Shown here: positions 1 to 8,903 of the stretch, piece by piece
How positions within the stretch are numbered: the stretch's first letter is position 1
How the letters are laid out: each line of letters starts with the position of its first letter
Source of the DNA: CAJXYS01 sp913063035
GTDB lineage: Bacteria > Pseudomonadota > Alphaproteobacteria > Rhodobacterales > Rhodobacteraceae
Reading direction: 5' to 3'
Assembly (NCBI RefSeq): GCF_050586465.1
Contig: NZ_JBOCEG010000004.1
Coordinates: 186,001 to 250,000, forward strand
Length of the DNA: 64,000 nucleotides
The notes under the pieces: model-generated
Seen by the model: the letters and a program-made list of their open reading frames with translations, nothing else
Databases searched by the model: none
What the model was told of the DNA's origin: nothing
Program-made: the position numbers and the translations under genes

Positions 1-514
1 GCGCGGCGCAGCTGACCGAGTAGGCCAGCAGGTCGGGCCGGGTCCGCTGCCCCGCCACCGATGACAGGTTGACGATCGCGCCGACCGTGCCTTCCTCCTC
101 GCCGGACTCCTCGGCCTGGGCGATCATCCGCTTGGCCACAAGCTGGCTGAGCCGCAGATTGGCCAGGAGGTTCTGTTGCAAAAGCGTGTCGACGGAGTCG
201 TCGTCGCGGTCGAGCGGGTCGGAGAACATGACCTGGCGCGACCCGTTGACCAGGATGTCCACGCGGTCGAAGGCGTCGATCGTGGCCGACAGAAGGTTGG
301 CCTGGGTCAGCTTCTCGCGCAGGTCGCCGGCGAAGGCGCGCGCGGTGGAGGCGTCGGCGTCGCTCTTGCCGATCTCGTCCTTCAGCCGCGCCTCGTCCAT
401 GTCGGCGAACATGACGTTGGCGCCGGCATCGACGAAGCGCCGCGCGATGGCAAGCCCGACGCCATTGGCGGCGCCGGTCACGATGGCGGTCTTGCCGGCT
501 ACGGAAAAGGTCAT
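1..514 (-). CDS. SDR family oxidoreductase, C-terminus outside window
   Basis: Reads leftward and runs off the window edge, so only about 171 N-terminal residues are visible. The Rossmann nucleotide-binding motif TGAANGVG lies about 12 residues in, and NLSS with the catalytic-type serine precedes the Tyr region, so this is a short-chain dehydrogenase/reductase. Odd point: the usual YxxxK active-site pair reads YSVSC here, Cys replacing the Lys (codon TGC at 8-10). The ATG at 514 overlaps the TGA of the upstream methyltransferase (ATGA), so the two are probably co-translated. Substrate unknown. Confidence 0.85.
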   Translation of the reverse strand, partial: MTFSVAGKTAIVTGAANGVGLAIARRFVDAGANVMFADMDEARLKDEIGKSDADASTARAFAGDLREKLTQANLLSATIDAFDRVDILVNGSRQVMFSDPLDRDDDSVDTLLQQNLLANLRLSQLVAKRMIAQAEESGEEEGTVGAIVNLSSVAGQRTRPDLLAYSVSCAA

Positions 515-1539
515 GTCGGGCGCGCTCCTCGCTTGCTCGGGGGCGCCGGCCGGGCGGCGCGGAAGATCTTGTAGGCGGGGGTCTCCGCGACGGTTTCAAC
601 CTCGCGGAAGGCGGCCTCCAAGGTCCGTTCATAGGGCAGTTGGCGGTTTGCCACCATCCAGAACTGTCCGCCGGGCTTCAGGATCGCGGCGGCGGTGCGG
701 ATGAAGGCCTGGCCGAGCGACGCGTCGGCGGCGCGGCCGGTGTGGAAGGGCGGGTTCGAGATCACCGCGTCATAGACGGCGCCCGGCCGCCAGCTTGTCG
801 CGTCCTCCCATAGGAAATGGGCGCGCGGGTCGGTGATGTTGGCCCGCGCGGATTCGAGCGCGGCGTGTTCGGCCTCGACCAGGTCCAGCTGGGTCACGGC
901 CTCAAGGGCAAGCAGGCGATGCGAGAGATACCCCCAGCCGGCGCCCAGGTCGGCAACCCGCCCCTTCAGCGCGTCGGGCAGATGGTCGGCCAGCAGGACC
1001 GAGCCCGGATCCGCGCCGTCGGACGAGAAAATCCCCGGCCGCGTCACGAAACCGCCTGCGCCGGGGCGCGCGGCCGCCGCCGCCGCCCAGCCGGCCACGG
1101 TCCCGGGCAGGGTTTCGGGACGGCGCAGCGTGAAAAGCTTGCCATGCGCCTTGGACACCACGTCCTCGACGCCGAGTGCCCGCTTGCAGGCTTTCAGCAG
1201 CGCCTCGGCGCCTTCCGTCTTCTGGGCATCGACGGCGACCAGCCCGCCGGGCTGGGTCTCGGCCAGGGCGTCGGCGATCAGGCCGAGCGTCTCTTCCTTG
1301 CTGCGGGTCGCCGCGACCAGCACGGCGGCATAGGGGCCTTCGGCGGTGACGCTGCAGTCGAGCCCCCGCGCGGCCAGGGCCCTGTAATGCGGGCAGAACC
1401 CCTGGACGATGTGCAGCCGTTCGGCCGGGAAGGCCGTCAGGTCATGGTCGGGACGGACCCGGAACAGGCCGATCCGCCCCTGTGCCGGCAGCGGCAGGGC
1501 CCCGGTCTCGACGGCGAGGGAGAGACGCGATGCGGCCAT
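511..1539 (-). CDS. rsmC: RsmC-like class I SAM-dependent methyltransferase
   Basis: A 342-residue protein with a degenerate N-terminal half and a C-terminal Rossmann methyltransferase domain: VADLGAGWGYLS is the SAM-binding glycine motif and NPPFHTGR is the N6/N2-amino methyltransferase catalytic motif. This duplicated-domain layout and the NPPFH signature are those of RsmC/RlmG rRNA guanine-N2 methyltransferases (16S G1207 in E. coli). Exact rRNA target is inferred from family only. It sits between clpS (24 bp upstream on the same strand) and the SDR gene, with which it overlaps by 4 nt. Confidence 0.75.
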   Translation of the reverse strand: MAASRLSLAVETGALPLPAQGRIGLFRVRPDHDLTAFPAERLHIVQGFCPHYRALAARGLDCSVTAEGPYAAVLVAATRSKEETLGLIADALAETQPGGLVAVDAQKTEGAEALLKACKRALGVEDVVSKAHGKLFTLRRPETLPGTVAGWAAAAAARPGAGGFVTRPGIFSSDGADPGSVLLADHLPDALKGRVADLGAGWGYLSHRLLALEAVTQLDLVEAEHAALESARANITDPRAHFLWEDATSWRPGAVYDAVISNPPFHTGRAADASLGQAFIRTAAAILKPGGQFWMVANRQLPYERTLEAAFREVETVAETPAYKIFRAARPAPPSKRGARPT

Positions 1540-1563
1540 CGGGTGCGGGGCGGACGGGGCCGC

Positions 1564-1887
1564 CTATTCCTTTTCCATGGTGCATTGCAGCGGATGCTGG
1601 TTGCGCCGCGCGAAATCCATGACCTGGGCGACCTTGGTCTCCGCCACCTCGTAGGAGAACACGCCGACCACGGCGACGCCCTTCTTGTGGACGGTGAGCA
1701 TGATCTCGACGGCCTGGGAGTGCGACAGCCCGAAGAACCGCTCGAGAACGTGAACGACGAATTCCATCGGCGTATAGTCATCGTTCAACAGCAGAACCTT
1801 GTAGAGAGGGGGGCGCTGCGTCTTGGGCTTGGCCTTGGTGATGACCGCCGCGTCGCTTTCGCCGTCCTCTTTCTTGTCCGCCATCAT
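1564..1887 (-). CDS. clpS: ATP-dependent Clp protease adaptor ClpS
   Basis: About 107 residues. After a charged flexible N-tail comes the conserved core YKVLLLNDDYTPMEFVV, then the VHKKGVAVVGVFSYEVAETK stretch, diagnostic of ClpS, which binds N-end-rule substrates and delivers them to ClpAP. The open frame continues far upstream, but length and the start of family homology point to the paired ATGs at 1887/1884. No clpA is adjacent; the downstream gene is the RsmC-like methyltransferase. Confidence 0.92.
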   Translation of the reverse strand: MMADKKEDGESDAAVITKAKPKTQRPPLYKVLLLNDDYTPMEFVVHVLERFFGLSHSQAVEIMLTVHKKGVAVVGVFSYEVAETKVAQVMDFARRNQHPLQCTMEKE

Positions 1888-2004
1888 GATCGGGAAGTCA
1901 CGCACGGAGTCGTCTCCCACTTTCCGGGTCCGAATCTCGACCCCACTATATATTCCTGCGGAAATCCGTGAAAAGAGGGCGCGGGTGGAAAAGCCGGGGG
2001 CCGC

Positions 2005-2721
2005 ATGCATGCACTGACCACGATCGGGTTCGATGCCGACGACACGCTCTGGCAGAACGAGCGGTTTTTCCGGATCACGCAAGAGCGCTTCAAGGCGCTT
2101 CTGGCCGAGTATGCCGGGCCGGATCATCTCGACCAGCGTCTTCTCGCGGCGGAGCGGCGCAACTTGGGTCATTACGGGTTCGGCATCAAGGGGTTCACGC
2201 TCTCGATGATCGAGACCGCGATCGAGGTGACCGAGGATCGCGTGCCGGCCGCCGTCATCCGCGAGATCATGGAGGCCGGGCGCGAGATGCTCCGTCATCC
2301 GATCGAGCTTTTGCCCCGGGCCGCCGAGGCCGTCGCCGCCCTCGCGCCGCATTACCGCCTGGTGCTCATCACCAAGGGGGACCTGCTCGACCAGGAGCGC
2401 AAGCTCGCGCAATCGGGGCTGGGCGACATGTTCGACGCGGTCGAAATCGTCAGCGACAAGACCCCCGAGACCTACATGCGCGCCTTCAGCGTCCATGGCG
2501 GGGGACCGGCGCACGCGATGATGGTCGGCAATTCCCTGAGATCGGATATCGTTCCCGCGATCCGGGCCGGGGCCTGGGGGGTCTTCGTGCCGCACGACCT
2601 GACCTGGGAGGTGGAGCACGACACCGCGCCCGAGTCCGAGCCGCGGTTTCTCCAACTGGGCGACCTGGGCGAACTGCCTGACCTTGTTCGGGAAATACGG
2701 CGGGCCGCGGACTCGATCTAG
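2005..2721 (+). CDS. HAD family hydrolase
   Basis: A 238-residue haloacid-dehalogenase superfamily protein. Motif I DADDTLW supplies the nucleophile and acid/base Asp near residues 10-12; a Thr/Lys region (LITKGD) is motif II/III, and MVGNSLRSDI resembles motif IV with Asp. A helical cap domain occupies about residues 20-110. Probably a small-molecule phosphatase; the substrate cannot be read from sequence. It is divergent from clpS and followed by a 160-bp gap. Confidence 0.85.
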   Translation: MHALTTIGFDADDTLWQNERFFRITQERFKALLAEYAGPDHLDQRLLAAERRNLGHYGFGIKGFTLSMIETAIEVTEDRVPAAVIREIMEAGREMLRHPIELLPRAAEAVAALAPHYRLVLITKGDLLDQERKLAQSGLGDMFDAVEIVSDKTPETYMRAFSVHGGGPAHAMMVGNSLRSDIVPAIRAGAWGVFVPHDLTWEVEHDTAPESEPRFLQLGDLGELPDLVREIRRAADSI

Positions 2722-2884
2722 CGGGTGGCGGCGATGCGGCCGCGATATGTTGGGTGCCCGAACTCTGTCGTGAAACCCCTTGAAATTAAATGCTTTACCT
2801 GTGGGGAAGCTGTGATACTCTACCTATAAATGAAACGTCCACCGTGGCCAAACGCGGGGACAGGGGCAGTGTCGAGCAGGTGCC

Positions 2885-4294
2885 TTGAAAAAACTGACTG
2901 ATCTCATCGCCCGGGCCGTGGCGGTTCTGGCCGTGTATGTGCTGGTGGCGGGCGCAGCCTCTGCGGCGCCCTACGCCGCAATGGTGATCGATGCCCGCAG
3001 CGGCGAGGTTCTCCATTCCCGTAACGCCGACACGCGTCTTCACCCGGCGTCCCTGACCAAGATGATGACGCTCTACGTCGTCTTCGAGGCGGTGGAAAAC
3101 GGCGAGATCACGCTGGACACGCCGGTAAAGATTTCCCGCAGGGCCGCGGCCGAACCGCCGTCCAAACTGGGCCTTCGCGCGGGATCGACGATCAAGCTGC
3201 GCTACCTGATCCGGGCCTCCGCGGTGAAATCCGCGAACGACGCGGCGACCGCGCTTGCCGAGGCAATCGAAGGGTCCGAGGCCGCCTTTGCCCGGCGGAT
3301 GAACCGCACGGCCAAGGCGCTTGGCATGGCGCGGACCACGTTCAAGAACGCCCATGGCCTGACCGAATCCGGCCATCTTTCGACGGCGCGGGACATGACC
3401 CAGCTGGGCCGCGCGCTCTTCTTCCACTACCCGGAATATTACAACCTGTTCTCGCGCCAATCGACCCATGCGGGCATTCGCGAGGTGCGCAACACCAACC
3501 GCCGCCTACTGGGCGCCTATCGCGGTGCCGACGGCATCAAGACGGGCTATACCAGCGCCGCCGGTTTCAATCTGGTCGCCTCGGCCCGGCGCGGCAACGA
3601 GCGGGTGATCGCCACGGTCTTCGGCGGCCGGTCCTCGACCTGGCGCAACCAGCGCGTGGCGGAACTGCTCGACATGGGCTTCAAGCGCTCGCCGACACGC
3701 GTCGCGCTGCGCGAGCCCGCCCGCCCCGACTATGCCGGCGGCGGCGCCGGGTCCTTCGCGCTCGCCGTAACCCGGAGCCTGCGGCCCCGGTCGCGGCCCC
3801 TGGCCGCACCTGCGCCGGAGATCCTGATCGCCATGCAGGAAGATATCGAGACCGCGGTCGCCGAGGTGGCGGCACTCAAGGCCGCGCCGGACCCGCGGGC
3901 GCGCCCCGACGACGTCGTCCCCCAAGGGGGCACCGAAGTCGTCGCGATGGCCGCGACCGCCGCAACGCCGGCGCCGCGCCCGAAGCCGGCCGTGCAGGCC
4001 GTCGCCACGGCCGCCGGCGCCGCGAAACTCGAGGTCGTCGCCCGGTCTTCGACATCGGGTGAGCGGCTCTGGGCGATCAATCTCGGGCAGCAGCCGTCGC
4101 GTTACCACGCCGAGAAACTGTTGCTGAAAACGGCGCTGCAGGAACTCGACACGCTGGACGAGGCCCTGCGCAAGGTCGTGCGCCGTCCGACCGGGTTCGA
4201 GGCCAATTTCGTCGGGCTCACCCGCGCAGAGGCGGAAACCGCTTGTGCCCGTCTCTCCGCCCGCCGGCTCGGCTGCGAGATTTCCGGCCCCTGA
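2885..4294 (+). CDS. D-alanyl-D-alanine carboxypeptidase (PBP5/6-type) with C-terminal SPOR domain
   Basis: A 469-residue periplasmic peptidoglycan enzyme. A signal peptide (about residues 1-28, ending ASA-AP) is followed by the S11-family serine peptidase fold with SLTK (Ser56, Lys59), SAN (116-118) and KTG (219-221). It trims terminal D-Ala from pentapeptide stems. A Pro/Ala-rich linker then leads to a C-terminal SPOR-like domain (about 390-469, LWAINLGQ... GLTRAEAETAC), which binds denuded glycan at the septum. The start is TTG with an upstream AGCAGG; no in-frame ATG fits. SPOR replaces the usual PBP5 amphipathic anchor. Confidence 0.9.
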   Translation: MKKLTDLIARAVAVLAVYVLVAGAASAAPYAAMVIDARSGEVLHSRNADTRLHPASLTKMMTLYVVFEAVENGEITLDTPVKISRRAAAEPPSKLGLRAGSTIKLRYLIRASAVKSANDAATALAEAIEGSEAAFARRMNRTAKALGMARTTFKNAHGLTESGHLSTARDMTQLGRALFFHYPEYYNLFSRQSTHAGIREVRNTNRRLLGAYRGADGIKTGYTSAAGFNLVASARRGNERVIATVFGGRSSTWRNQRVAELLDMGFKRSPTRVALREPARPDYAGGGAGSFALAVTRSLRPRSRPLAAPAPEILIAMQEDIETAVAEVAALKAAPDPRARPDDVVPQGGTEVVAMAATAATPAPRPKPAVQAVATAAGAAKLEVVARSSTSGERLWAINLGQQPSRYHAEKLLLKTALQELDTLDEALRKVVRRPTGFEANFVGLTRAEAETACARLSARRLGCEISGP

Positions 4295-4350
4295 GCGCTT
4301 GTGCGCGGGGGCAGGGCAGGGCAGGAATAGGCGCCGACAAAGGAGCCGCC

Positions 4351-5037
4351 ATGACCCGTTTCGTGATCCCCCCGCCCGCCACGCCGTCCGTCGCCGTCGC
4401 CGACACGCCCGACCGCTTCCCGGTGCGTCGCATCTTTTGCGTGGGGCGCAACTATGCCGCGCATGTGCGGGAGATGGGCAATGACGAGCGCGAGCCGCCC
4501 TTCTTCTTCACCAAGCCGGCGGACAGCGTGGTCGATGACGGCGCCATCCTCGATTACCCGCCCGAGACGCAGAACCTGCACCACGAGGCCGAGCTCGTCG
4601 TCGCGATCGGTACCGGCGGGCGCGAGATCGCCGAGGCCGACGCGCTGTCCCATGTCTGGGGCTATGCCGCCGGCAATGATCTGACGCGGCGCGACCTGCA
4701 GGCGGCGGCGAAAAAGGCCGGCCGGCCGTGGGACTGGGCCAAGGGCTTCGACCGTTCGGCGGTGTGCGGTCCGCTTCGCCCGGTCGCCGCGACGGGGCAT
4801 CCCGCATCCGGCAGGATCCTCTGCCGGGTGAACGGCGAAACCCGCCAGGAAGGCGATCTGGCCGAGATGATCTGGAGCGTGCCCGAGATCATCGCGTCTC
4901 TCGCGCGGTCGATCGAGTTGCAGCCGGGCGACCTGGTCTTTACCGGAACGCCCGCGGGCGTCGGCCCGCTGGAGCGCGGCGATACCTGCGAGGTGGAGAT
5001 TGCCGGGGTGGGCGGCGTCACGGTCAAGATCGCCTGA
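4351..5037 (+). CDS. Fumarylacetoacetate hydrolase family protein
   Basis: A 228-residue FAH-fold enzyme. The family core RIFCVGRNYAAH, the metal-binding HHEAELVVAIG (ExE) and NDLTRRDLQ, and the C-terminal TGTPAGVGPL are all present. Such enzymes hydrolyse or decarboxylate acylpyruvates and related keto acids (for example fumarylpyruvate hydrolase or YcgM acylpyruvase); the precise substrate is not determinable. ATG at 4351 is preceded by AAAGGAG. The 3' end overlaps the convergent glycosyltransferase gene by 14 bp. Confidence 0.88.
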   Translation: MTRFVIPPPATPSVAVADTPDRFPVRRIFCVGRNYAAHVREMGNDEREPPFFFTKPADSVVDDGAILDYPPETQNLHHEAELVVAIGTGGREIAEADALSHVWGYAAGNDLTRRDLQAAAKKAGRPWDWAKGFDRSAVCGPLRPVAATGHPASGRILCRVNGETRQEGDLAEMIWSVPEIIASLARSIELQPGDLVFTGTPAGVGPLERGDTCEVEIAGVGGVTVKIA

Positions 5038-5998
5038 GCGCCTGCCGCTCCCCCTCGGCGCGGGCGTAGGGCGAGGTGAACCGCCCCAGGTATCGCCGCA
5101 TCGCCCCGAGGCTTTGCCAGTGCTTGAGAAAGCTCGGCCCCATCTCGTCCAGCGCGGCTGGCCCGTCCGGGCTGGGCAGGGCCAGGTCGGGGCGGTCGGG
5201 ATAGGTTTCTGCCAGGAAGGCGGCATAGGGGGCGCGGTAGCGTTCCGGCAACCGGCGTTTGCGGTCACGCCATGGTTTCACGGTTCCGATGAAATGCAGG
5301 ATCTTCGGCGCGACGAGATCGGCGAAGAAGCGCGAGGACCAGGTATACTGCCAGTTCCAGACCGGGCTGAGTTCCGCCCAGCCGCCGTGCAGCACGATAT
5401 TCAGAAGCGACTGGTCGTGCCGGGGCAGTGCTTCGGGATGCATGGCGAAGGTCTCGAGGCAGCGGTCAAGCACGCTCTCGGCCCGGAACCGGGGGATGTC
5501 GATCAGCAGGACGCCCGAGTTGAAATAGGGTGCGCGCCCGAGCCCCATTTTCCGGAATTCCGGCACTTGCCGATCCGGCGTCCGCCACTGGAGGTTGTCA
5601 CGCACCGCCCCGACGGGATGGGGGCCGAGATCCATTTGCAGGAGCTGGTCGAGCCCGCCGGACGTAACGAACACGTCGCTGTCCAGATAGAGCATCCGGT
5701 CGTAGTCCCGCGCCAGCAGATCCGGCAGAACGAGCCGGAGATAGGCCGCGCCGCCGTGCCGCCCGGGATTGGGACCATCGTCGAAGGGGTTGCCGTCGGC
5801 GAAGCGTAGCAGCCGGATGTCGTGCCGGGCCAGAGACGCCGGCGGTGCCGGCGGATCCGGCATCGCGATGCAGATGTCGAAGCTGCGCTCTGGATGCAGC
5901 CGGGCGATCTGGTCGGCTACGAAGAAGGCGTAGGGCGCATAGGCGTCGTTGCAGGCCAGGGCGACGGCCGACCGGTGGCGCGGGGCGGTTTGGCTCAT
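5024..5998 (-). CDS. Glycosyltransferase family 8 protein
   Basis: A 324-residue retaining glycosyltransferase. MLYLDSDVFV carries the DxD metal/nucleotide-sugar motif, and HFIGTVKPW matches the conserved C-terminal HxxGxxKPW of GT8 enzymes such as LgtC. It should transfer a hexose from UDP- or GDP-sugar to a surface glycan or lipid; acceptor unknown. No signal peptide or membrane segment. It stands alone and is convergent with the FAH gene. Confidence 0.88.
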   Translation of the reverse strand: MSQTAPRHRSAVALACNDAYAPYAFFVADQIARLHPERSFDICIAMPDPPAPPASLARHDIRLLRFADGNPFDDGPNPGRHGGAAYLRLVLPDLLARDYDRMLYLDSDVFVTSGGLDQLLQMDLGPHPVGAVRDNLQWRTPDRQVPEFRKMGLGRAPYFNSGVLLIDIPRFRAESVLDRCLETFAMHPEALPRHDQSLLNIVLHGGWAELSPVWNWQYTWSSRFFADLVAPKILHFIGTVKPWRDRKRRLPERYRAPYAAFLAETYPDRPDLALPSPDGPAALDEMGPSFLKHWQSLGAMRRYLGRFTSPYARAEGERQALRRS

Positions 5999-6054
5999 GA
6001 CGGTGGCGTGATCCTGCGGCTGGCCTGTTACGAGGCACCTTATGGATCAGCGGA

Positions 6055-6072
6055 CGGGGGCTGTCACCCCCG
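6055..6072 (-). terminator. Possible hairpin after ccoGHIS
   Basis: CGGGGG and CCCCCG pair around a 6-nt loop 11 bp beyond the ccoS stop. There is no U-run, so intrinsic termination is uncertain. Confidence 0.3.
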
Positions 6073-6082
6073 CGCTGGCGCC

Positions 6083-6244
6083 TCAGTCCTCTTTGGGCTC
6101 GTCGTCGTAATCGGTGCGCAGGATGCGCTGGGCGTCGCCGTCGGGATCCTCGAACTGGCGTGTCTTGAGCGCCCAGAAGAAGGCCGCGAGGCCAATGCCG
6201 CCGAGCACCAGCGAGATTGGAATCAGGTATGTCAGAACGTCCAT
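6083..6244 (-). CDS. ccoS: cbb3-type cytochrome oxidase assembly protein CcoS
   Basis: A 53-residue protein. It begins with one membrane segment (MDVLTYLIPISLVLGGIGLA then AFFWALKTRQFEDP) followed by a short acidic tail. The WALKTRQFEDPDGD block is diagnostic of CcoS/FixS, needed for cofactor insertion into the cbb3 oxidase. It is the last gene of the ccoGHIS operon, starting 9 bp after the ccoI stop. Confidence 0.93.
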   Translation of the reverse strand: MDVLTYLIPISLVLGGIGLAAFFWALKTRQFEDPDGDAQRILRTDYDDEPKED

Positions 6245-6253
6245 GCCCTGACC

Positions 6254-8434
6254 CTAGCGCAGTCGGAGGGCATTGAGCGACACCGTGATCGACGAGATCG
6301 ACATCGCCAAAGCCGCGGCAAGCGGCGTCGCGAAGCCCGCCAGCGCGATCGGGATGGCGATGGCGTTATAGGCGGTCGCGATCCCGAAATTCTCGCGTAT
6401 CCGCTTGGTCGCGGACCGGGCGGTGACGAGGCAATCGCCCAGCACGGTCAGGTCGCCGTTCAACAGCACGATGTCCGAGGCCACCCGCGCCGCGTCCAGC
6501 GCCGAAGCCGGCGAGATCGAGACATGCGCCGCGGCCAGCGCGCCGGTATCGTTGAGCCCGTCGCCGACCATCAGAACCTTGTGGCCTTCCCGGTGCAGCG
6601 CCTCGATTCGGCCCGCCTTGTCCTCTGGCAGCGCGCCGGCTTCGTGGAGCGCGATGCCAAGCCGGTCGGCGGTGGCGGCAACGGCGCGGTCGCTGTCGCC
6701 CGAGATCAGCATGACGCGGCAGCCGGCCCCGCGCAGCGCCCCGATCGCCTCCGCCGCGCCCGGTCGCAGCTCGTCGGTGAAATCGAACCGGACCGGCGGG
6801 GCATCGCCGACCTGCAGCCAGGTGGCCGGGCCCTCGGCGGCGGCCTCTGCGCCGACCCAGCTGGCGCGGCCGAGCCGCACGCGCTGCCCGCCCCATAGCG
6901 CCTGGACGCCGTAGCCGGGCACCTCGCGGATCTCCGACACATCGGCCGGCGTGACGCCGTCGGCCGCGGCCGCCCCGGCCAGCGCCTGGGCCAGCGGGTG
7001 CGACGACCCGGCGGCCAGCGCCGCGGCCAGCGCGAGATCCGTGCGTGCATGGTCCCGGAGCCCCTGCATCTCGGGGGTGCCGAGCGTCAGCGTGCCGGTC
7101 TTGTCGAACACCACGGTGTCGATCTCGGCCAGCCGTTCCAGCGCGGTGGCGCTCTTCAGCAGGACACCCTTGCGGAAAAGCCGCCCGCTGGCCGCGGTGG
7201 TCACCGCGGGCACGGCCAGCCCCAGCGCGCAGGGGCAGGTGATGATCAGCGTGGCGATGGCGATGTTGATGGACAGTCGCACGTCGCCCGACGCGATCAT
7301 CCACCCGGCGAAGGCGAAAAGCGCCAGAAGATGGACCCCCGGCGCGTAAGCCGCCGCCGCGCGGTCGGCGAGCGAGGTGTAGCGGTTGCGCGCCGTTTCG
7401 GCCAGCGCGACAAGGTCCGCGATCTTGTGAAGCCGGGTGTCCTCGCCCCGCGCGGTGACGCGCACCGTCAGCGGGCCGGTCAGGTTCTGTTCGCCCGCGG
7501 CCACATCGCTGTCGGGGCCGGCGAAGACCGGCAGGCTTTCGCCCGTCAGGAGGGCGCGGTCGATTTCGCTGGTCCCGATCTCGACGACGCCGTCCACCGG
7601 CACGCGCGCCCCGGGCTTGACCACGACGCGGTCGCCGATGGCCAGTTCCGCGATCGGCGTGACGACTTCCCTGCCGTCCTCGAGCTTCACGGCGCGTGGC
7701 ACCTCGAGGGCGGCCAGTTCCTGCGCGGCGGACCGCGCGGTGGCGCGGGTGCGATGATCGAGATAGCGCCCGCCGAGAAGGAAGAAGGTCAGCGACAGCG
7801 CGGCGTCGAAATAGGCGTGGCGCCCCGACATGGCCGTTTCGTAAAGCGACATGCCGGCGGCGAGGATGATCGCGAGCGAGATCGGCACGTCCATGTTGAG
7901 CCGGCGGGCGGACAGGGCGGAGAGCGCGTTGACGAAGAAGGGCCGCGCCGAGAAGGCGACCGCCGGCAGCGCGATCATCGCCGAGATCCAGTGCATCAGG
8001 TCGCGGGTGGCGTCCTCGGCGCCCGACCAGACCGCGACCGAGAGCAGCATGACGTTCATCATGGCAAAACCCGCCACCGCCAGCCGCATCAGCAGGTCGC
8101 GGCCGGCGCTGTCGGTTTCGGTCGCGGCGATGGTGCCCGGGTCGAGTTCATGCGCCTCGTAGCCCAGCCGGTCGAGTTCGGCGACGAGGTCCTCGGCGGT
8201 GATGTCGGCGTCGGCATCCACCGCCGCGCGCTTGAGCGTCAGGTTCACGCGGGCCTCGTGCACACCCGGCAGGGCGTTGAGCCCCTTCTCGACGGTCGCG
8301 ATGCAACCGGCGCAGTGAATGCCCGGCAGCGACAGCATCAGCCGGCCGGGTTTTTCAGGCGCGGACTCCGGGCGTGGAGGCGTCGCCACGCAGGCGGGGC
8401 AGGCGGCGACCGAGGGGCGCGCGGTGTCGCTCAT
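6254..8434 (-). CDS. ccoI: Copper-translocating P1B-type ATPase CcoI (FixI)
   Basis: A 726-residue membrane ATPase that loads copper for cbb3 oxidase maturation. An N-terminal CPAC pair precedes an HMA domain with GIHCAGC. The membrane metal site is TCPCALGLA (CPC), the phosphorylation loop DKTGTLTLG, and the hinge GDGLNDTGALA. The TGES actuator motif is visible (LLTGESLPV). The start at 8434 (MSDTARPS) is one base after the ccoH stop; the longer open frame is antisense noise. The ccoG-ccoH-ccoI-ccoS order is canonical. Confidence 0.95.
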   Translation of the reverse strand: MSDTARPSVAACPACVATPPRPESAPEKPGRLMLSLPGIHCAGCIATVEKGLNALPGVHEARVNLTLKRAAVDADADITAEDLVAELDRLGYEAHELDPGTIAATETDSAGRDLLMRLAVAGFAMMNVMLLSVAVWSGAEDATRDLMHWISAMIALPAVAFSARPFFVNALSALSARRLNMDVPISLAIILAAGMSLYETAMSGRHAYFDAALSLTFFLLGGRYLDHRTRATARSAAQELAALEVPRAVKLEDGREVVTPIAELAIGDRVVVKPGARVPVDGVVEIGTSEIDRALLTGESLPVFAGPDSDVAAGEQNLTGPLTVRVTARGEDTRLHKIADLVALAETARNRYTSLADRAAAAYAPGVHLLALFAFAGWMIASGDVRLSINIAIATLIITCPCALGLAVPAVTTAASGRLFRKGVLLKSATALERLAEIDTVVFDKTGTLTLGTPEMQGLRDHARTDLALAAALAAGSSHPLAQALAGAAAADGVTPADVSEIREVPGYGVQALWGGQRVRLGRASWVGAEAAAEGPATWLQVGDAPPVRFDFTDELRPGAAEAIGALRGAGCRVMLISGDSDRAVAATADRLGIALHEAGALPEDKAGRIEALHREGHKVLMVGDGLNDTGALAAAHVSISPASALDAARVASDIVLLNGDLTVLGDCLVTARSATKRIRENFGIATAYNAIAIPIALAGFATPLAAALAMSISSITVSLNALRLR

Positions 8435-8435
8435 C

Positions 8436-8903
8436 TCAGCGGCCCACGAAAATGTCCCGGCGCTGCCGGAAGACGGTGCCGTCGGCGGATGTGGCCTCGA
8501 CCCGCACGAGCCACTTGCCGTAGTCGAGATCCATCGGGGCCGTGAACCGGCCCTGGACGCCGGCCATTTCCGGGCGGATGTCGTCGCGGGACTCGGTCGT
8601 GCGGCCAACCAGAACGGAGAGATCGGTGATCTCCGGCCCGCGGCCGTCGGGCCCGGTGAAGTCCAGCGTCAGCAGCCCCGCCGCGTATTGCGTGTCGAGC
8701 GTCCAGCCAAGCGCCTCCTGCGCGGTGCGGCGTTCCTCGAATTTCTGGCTGGCGACGTAGCTGTTCTTGACCTCGAGCCCGGGGAAGGTGCTGACCGCCT
8801 GCCAGGCCATGACGATGTTGACCGTGATGATGACGCCAAAGGCTGCCACGGCGATGGCCAGAACCTTGCGGCCGGTCAGTGGTTTGCCGGTGTCGGTCGT
8901 CAT
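8436..8903 (-). CDS. ccoH: FixH/CcoH family oxidase assembly protein
   Basis: A 155-residue protein with a short cytoplasmic head, one membrane anchor (VLAIAVAAFGVIITVNIVMA, residues about 14-33) and a periplasmic domain ending FRQRRDIFVGR, all typical of FixH/CcoH, which supports cbb3 assembly with CcoI. Its ATG overlaps the ccoG stop by 4 nt and its stop nearly abuts ccoI, so it is translationally coupled inside the operon. Confidence 0.93.
   Translation of the reverse strand: MTTDTGKPLTGRKVLAIAVAAFGVIITVNIVMAWQAVSTFPGLEVKNSYVASQKFEERRTAQEALGWTLDTQYAAGLLTLDFTGPDGRGPEITDLSVLVGRTTESRDDIRPEMAGVQGRFTAPMDLDYGKWLVRVEATSADGTVFRQRRDIFVGR

Noticed and set aside
1888..2655. Upstream extension of the clpS frame
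   Set aside because: It overlaps the HAD gene on the other strand and adds 256 residues absent from ClpS proteins.
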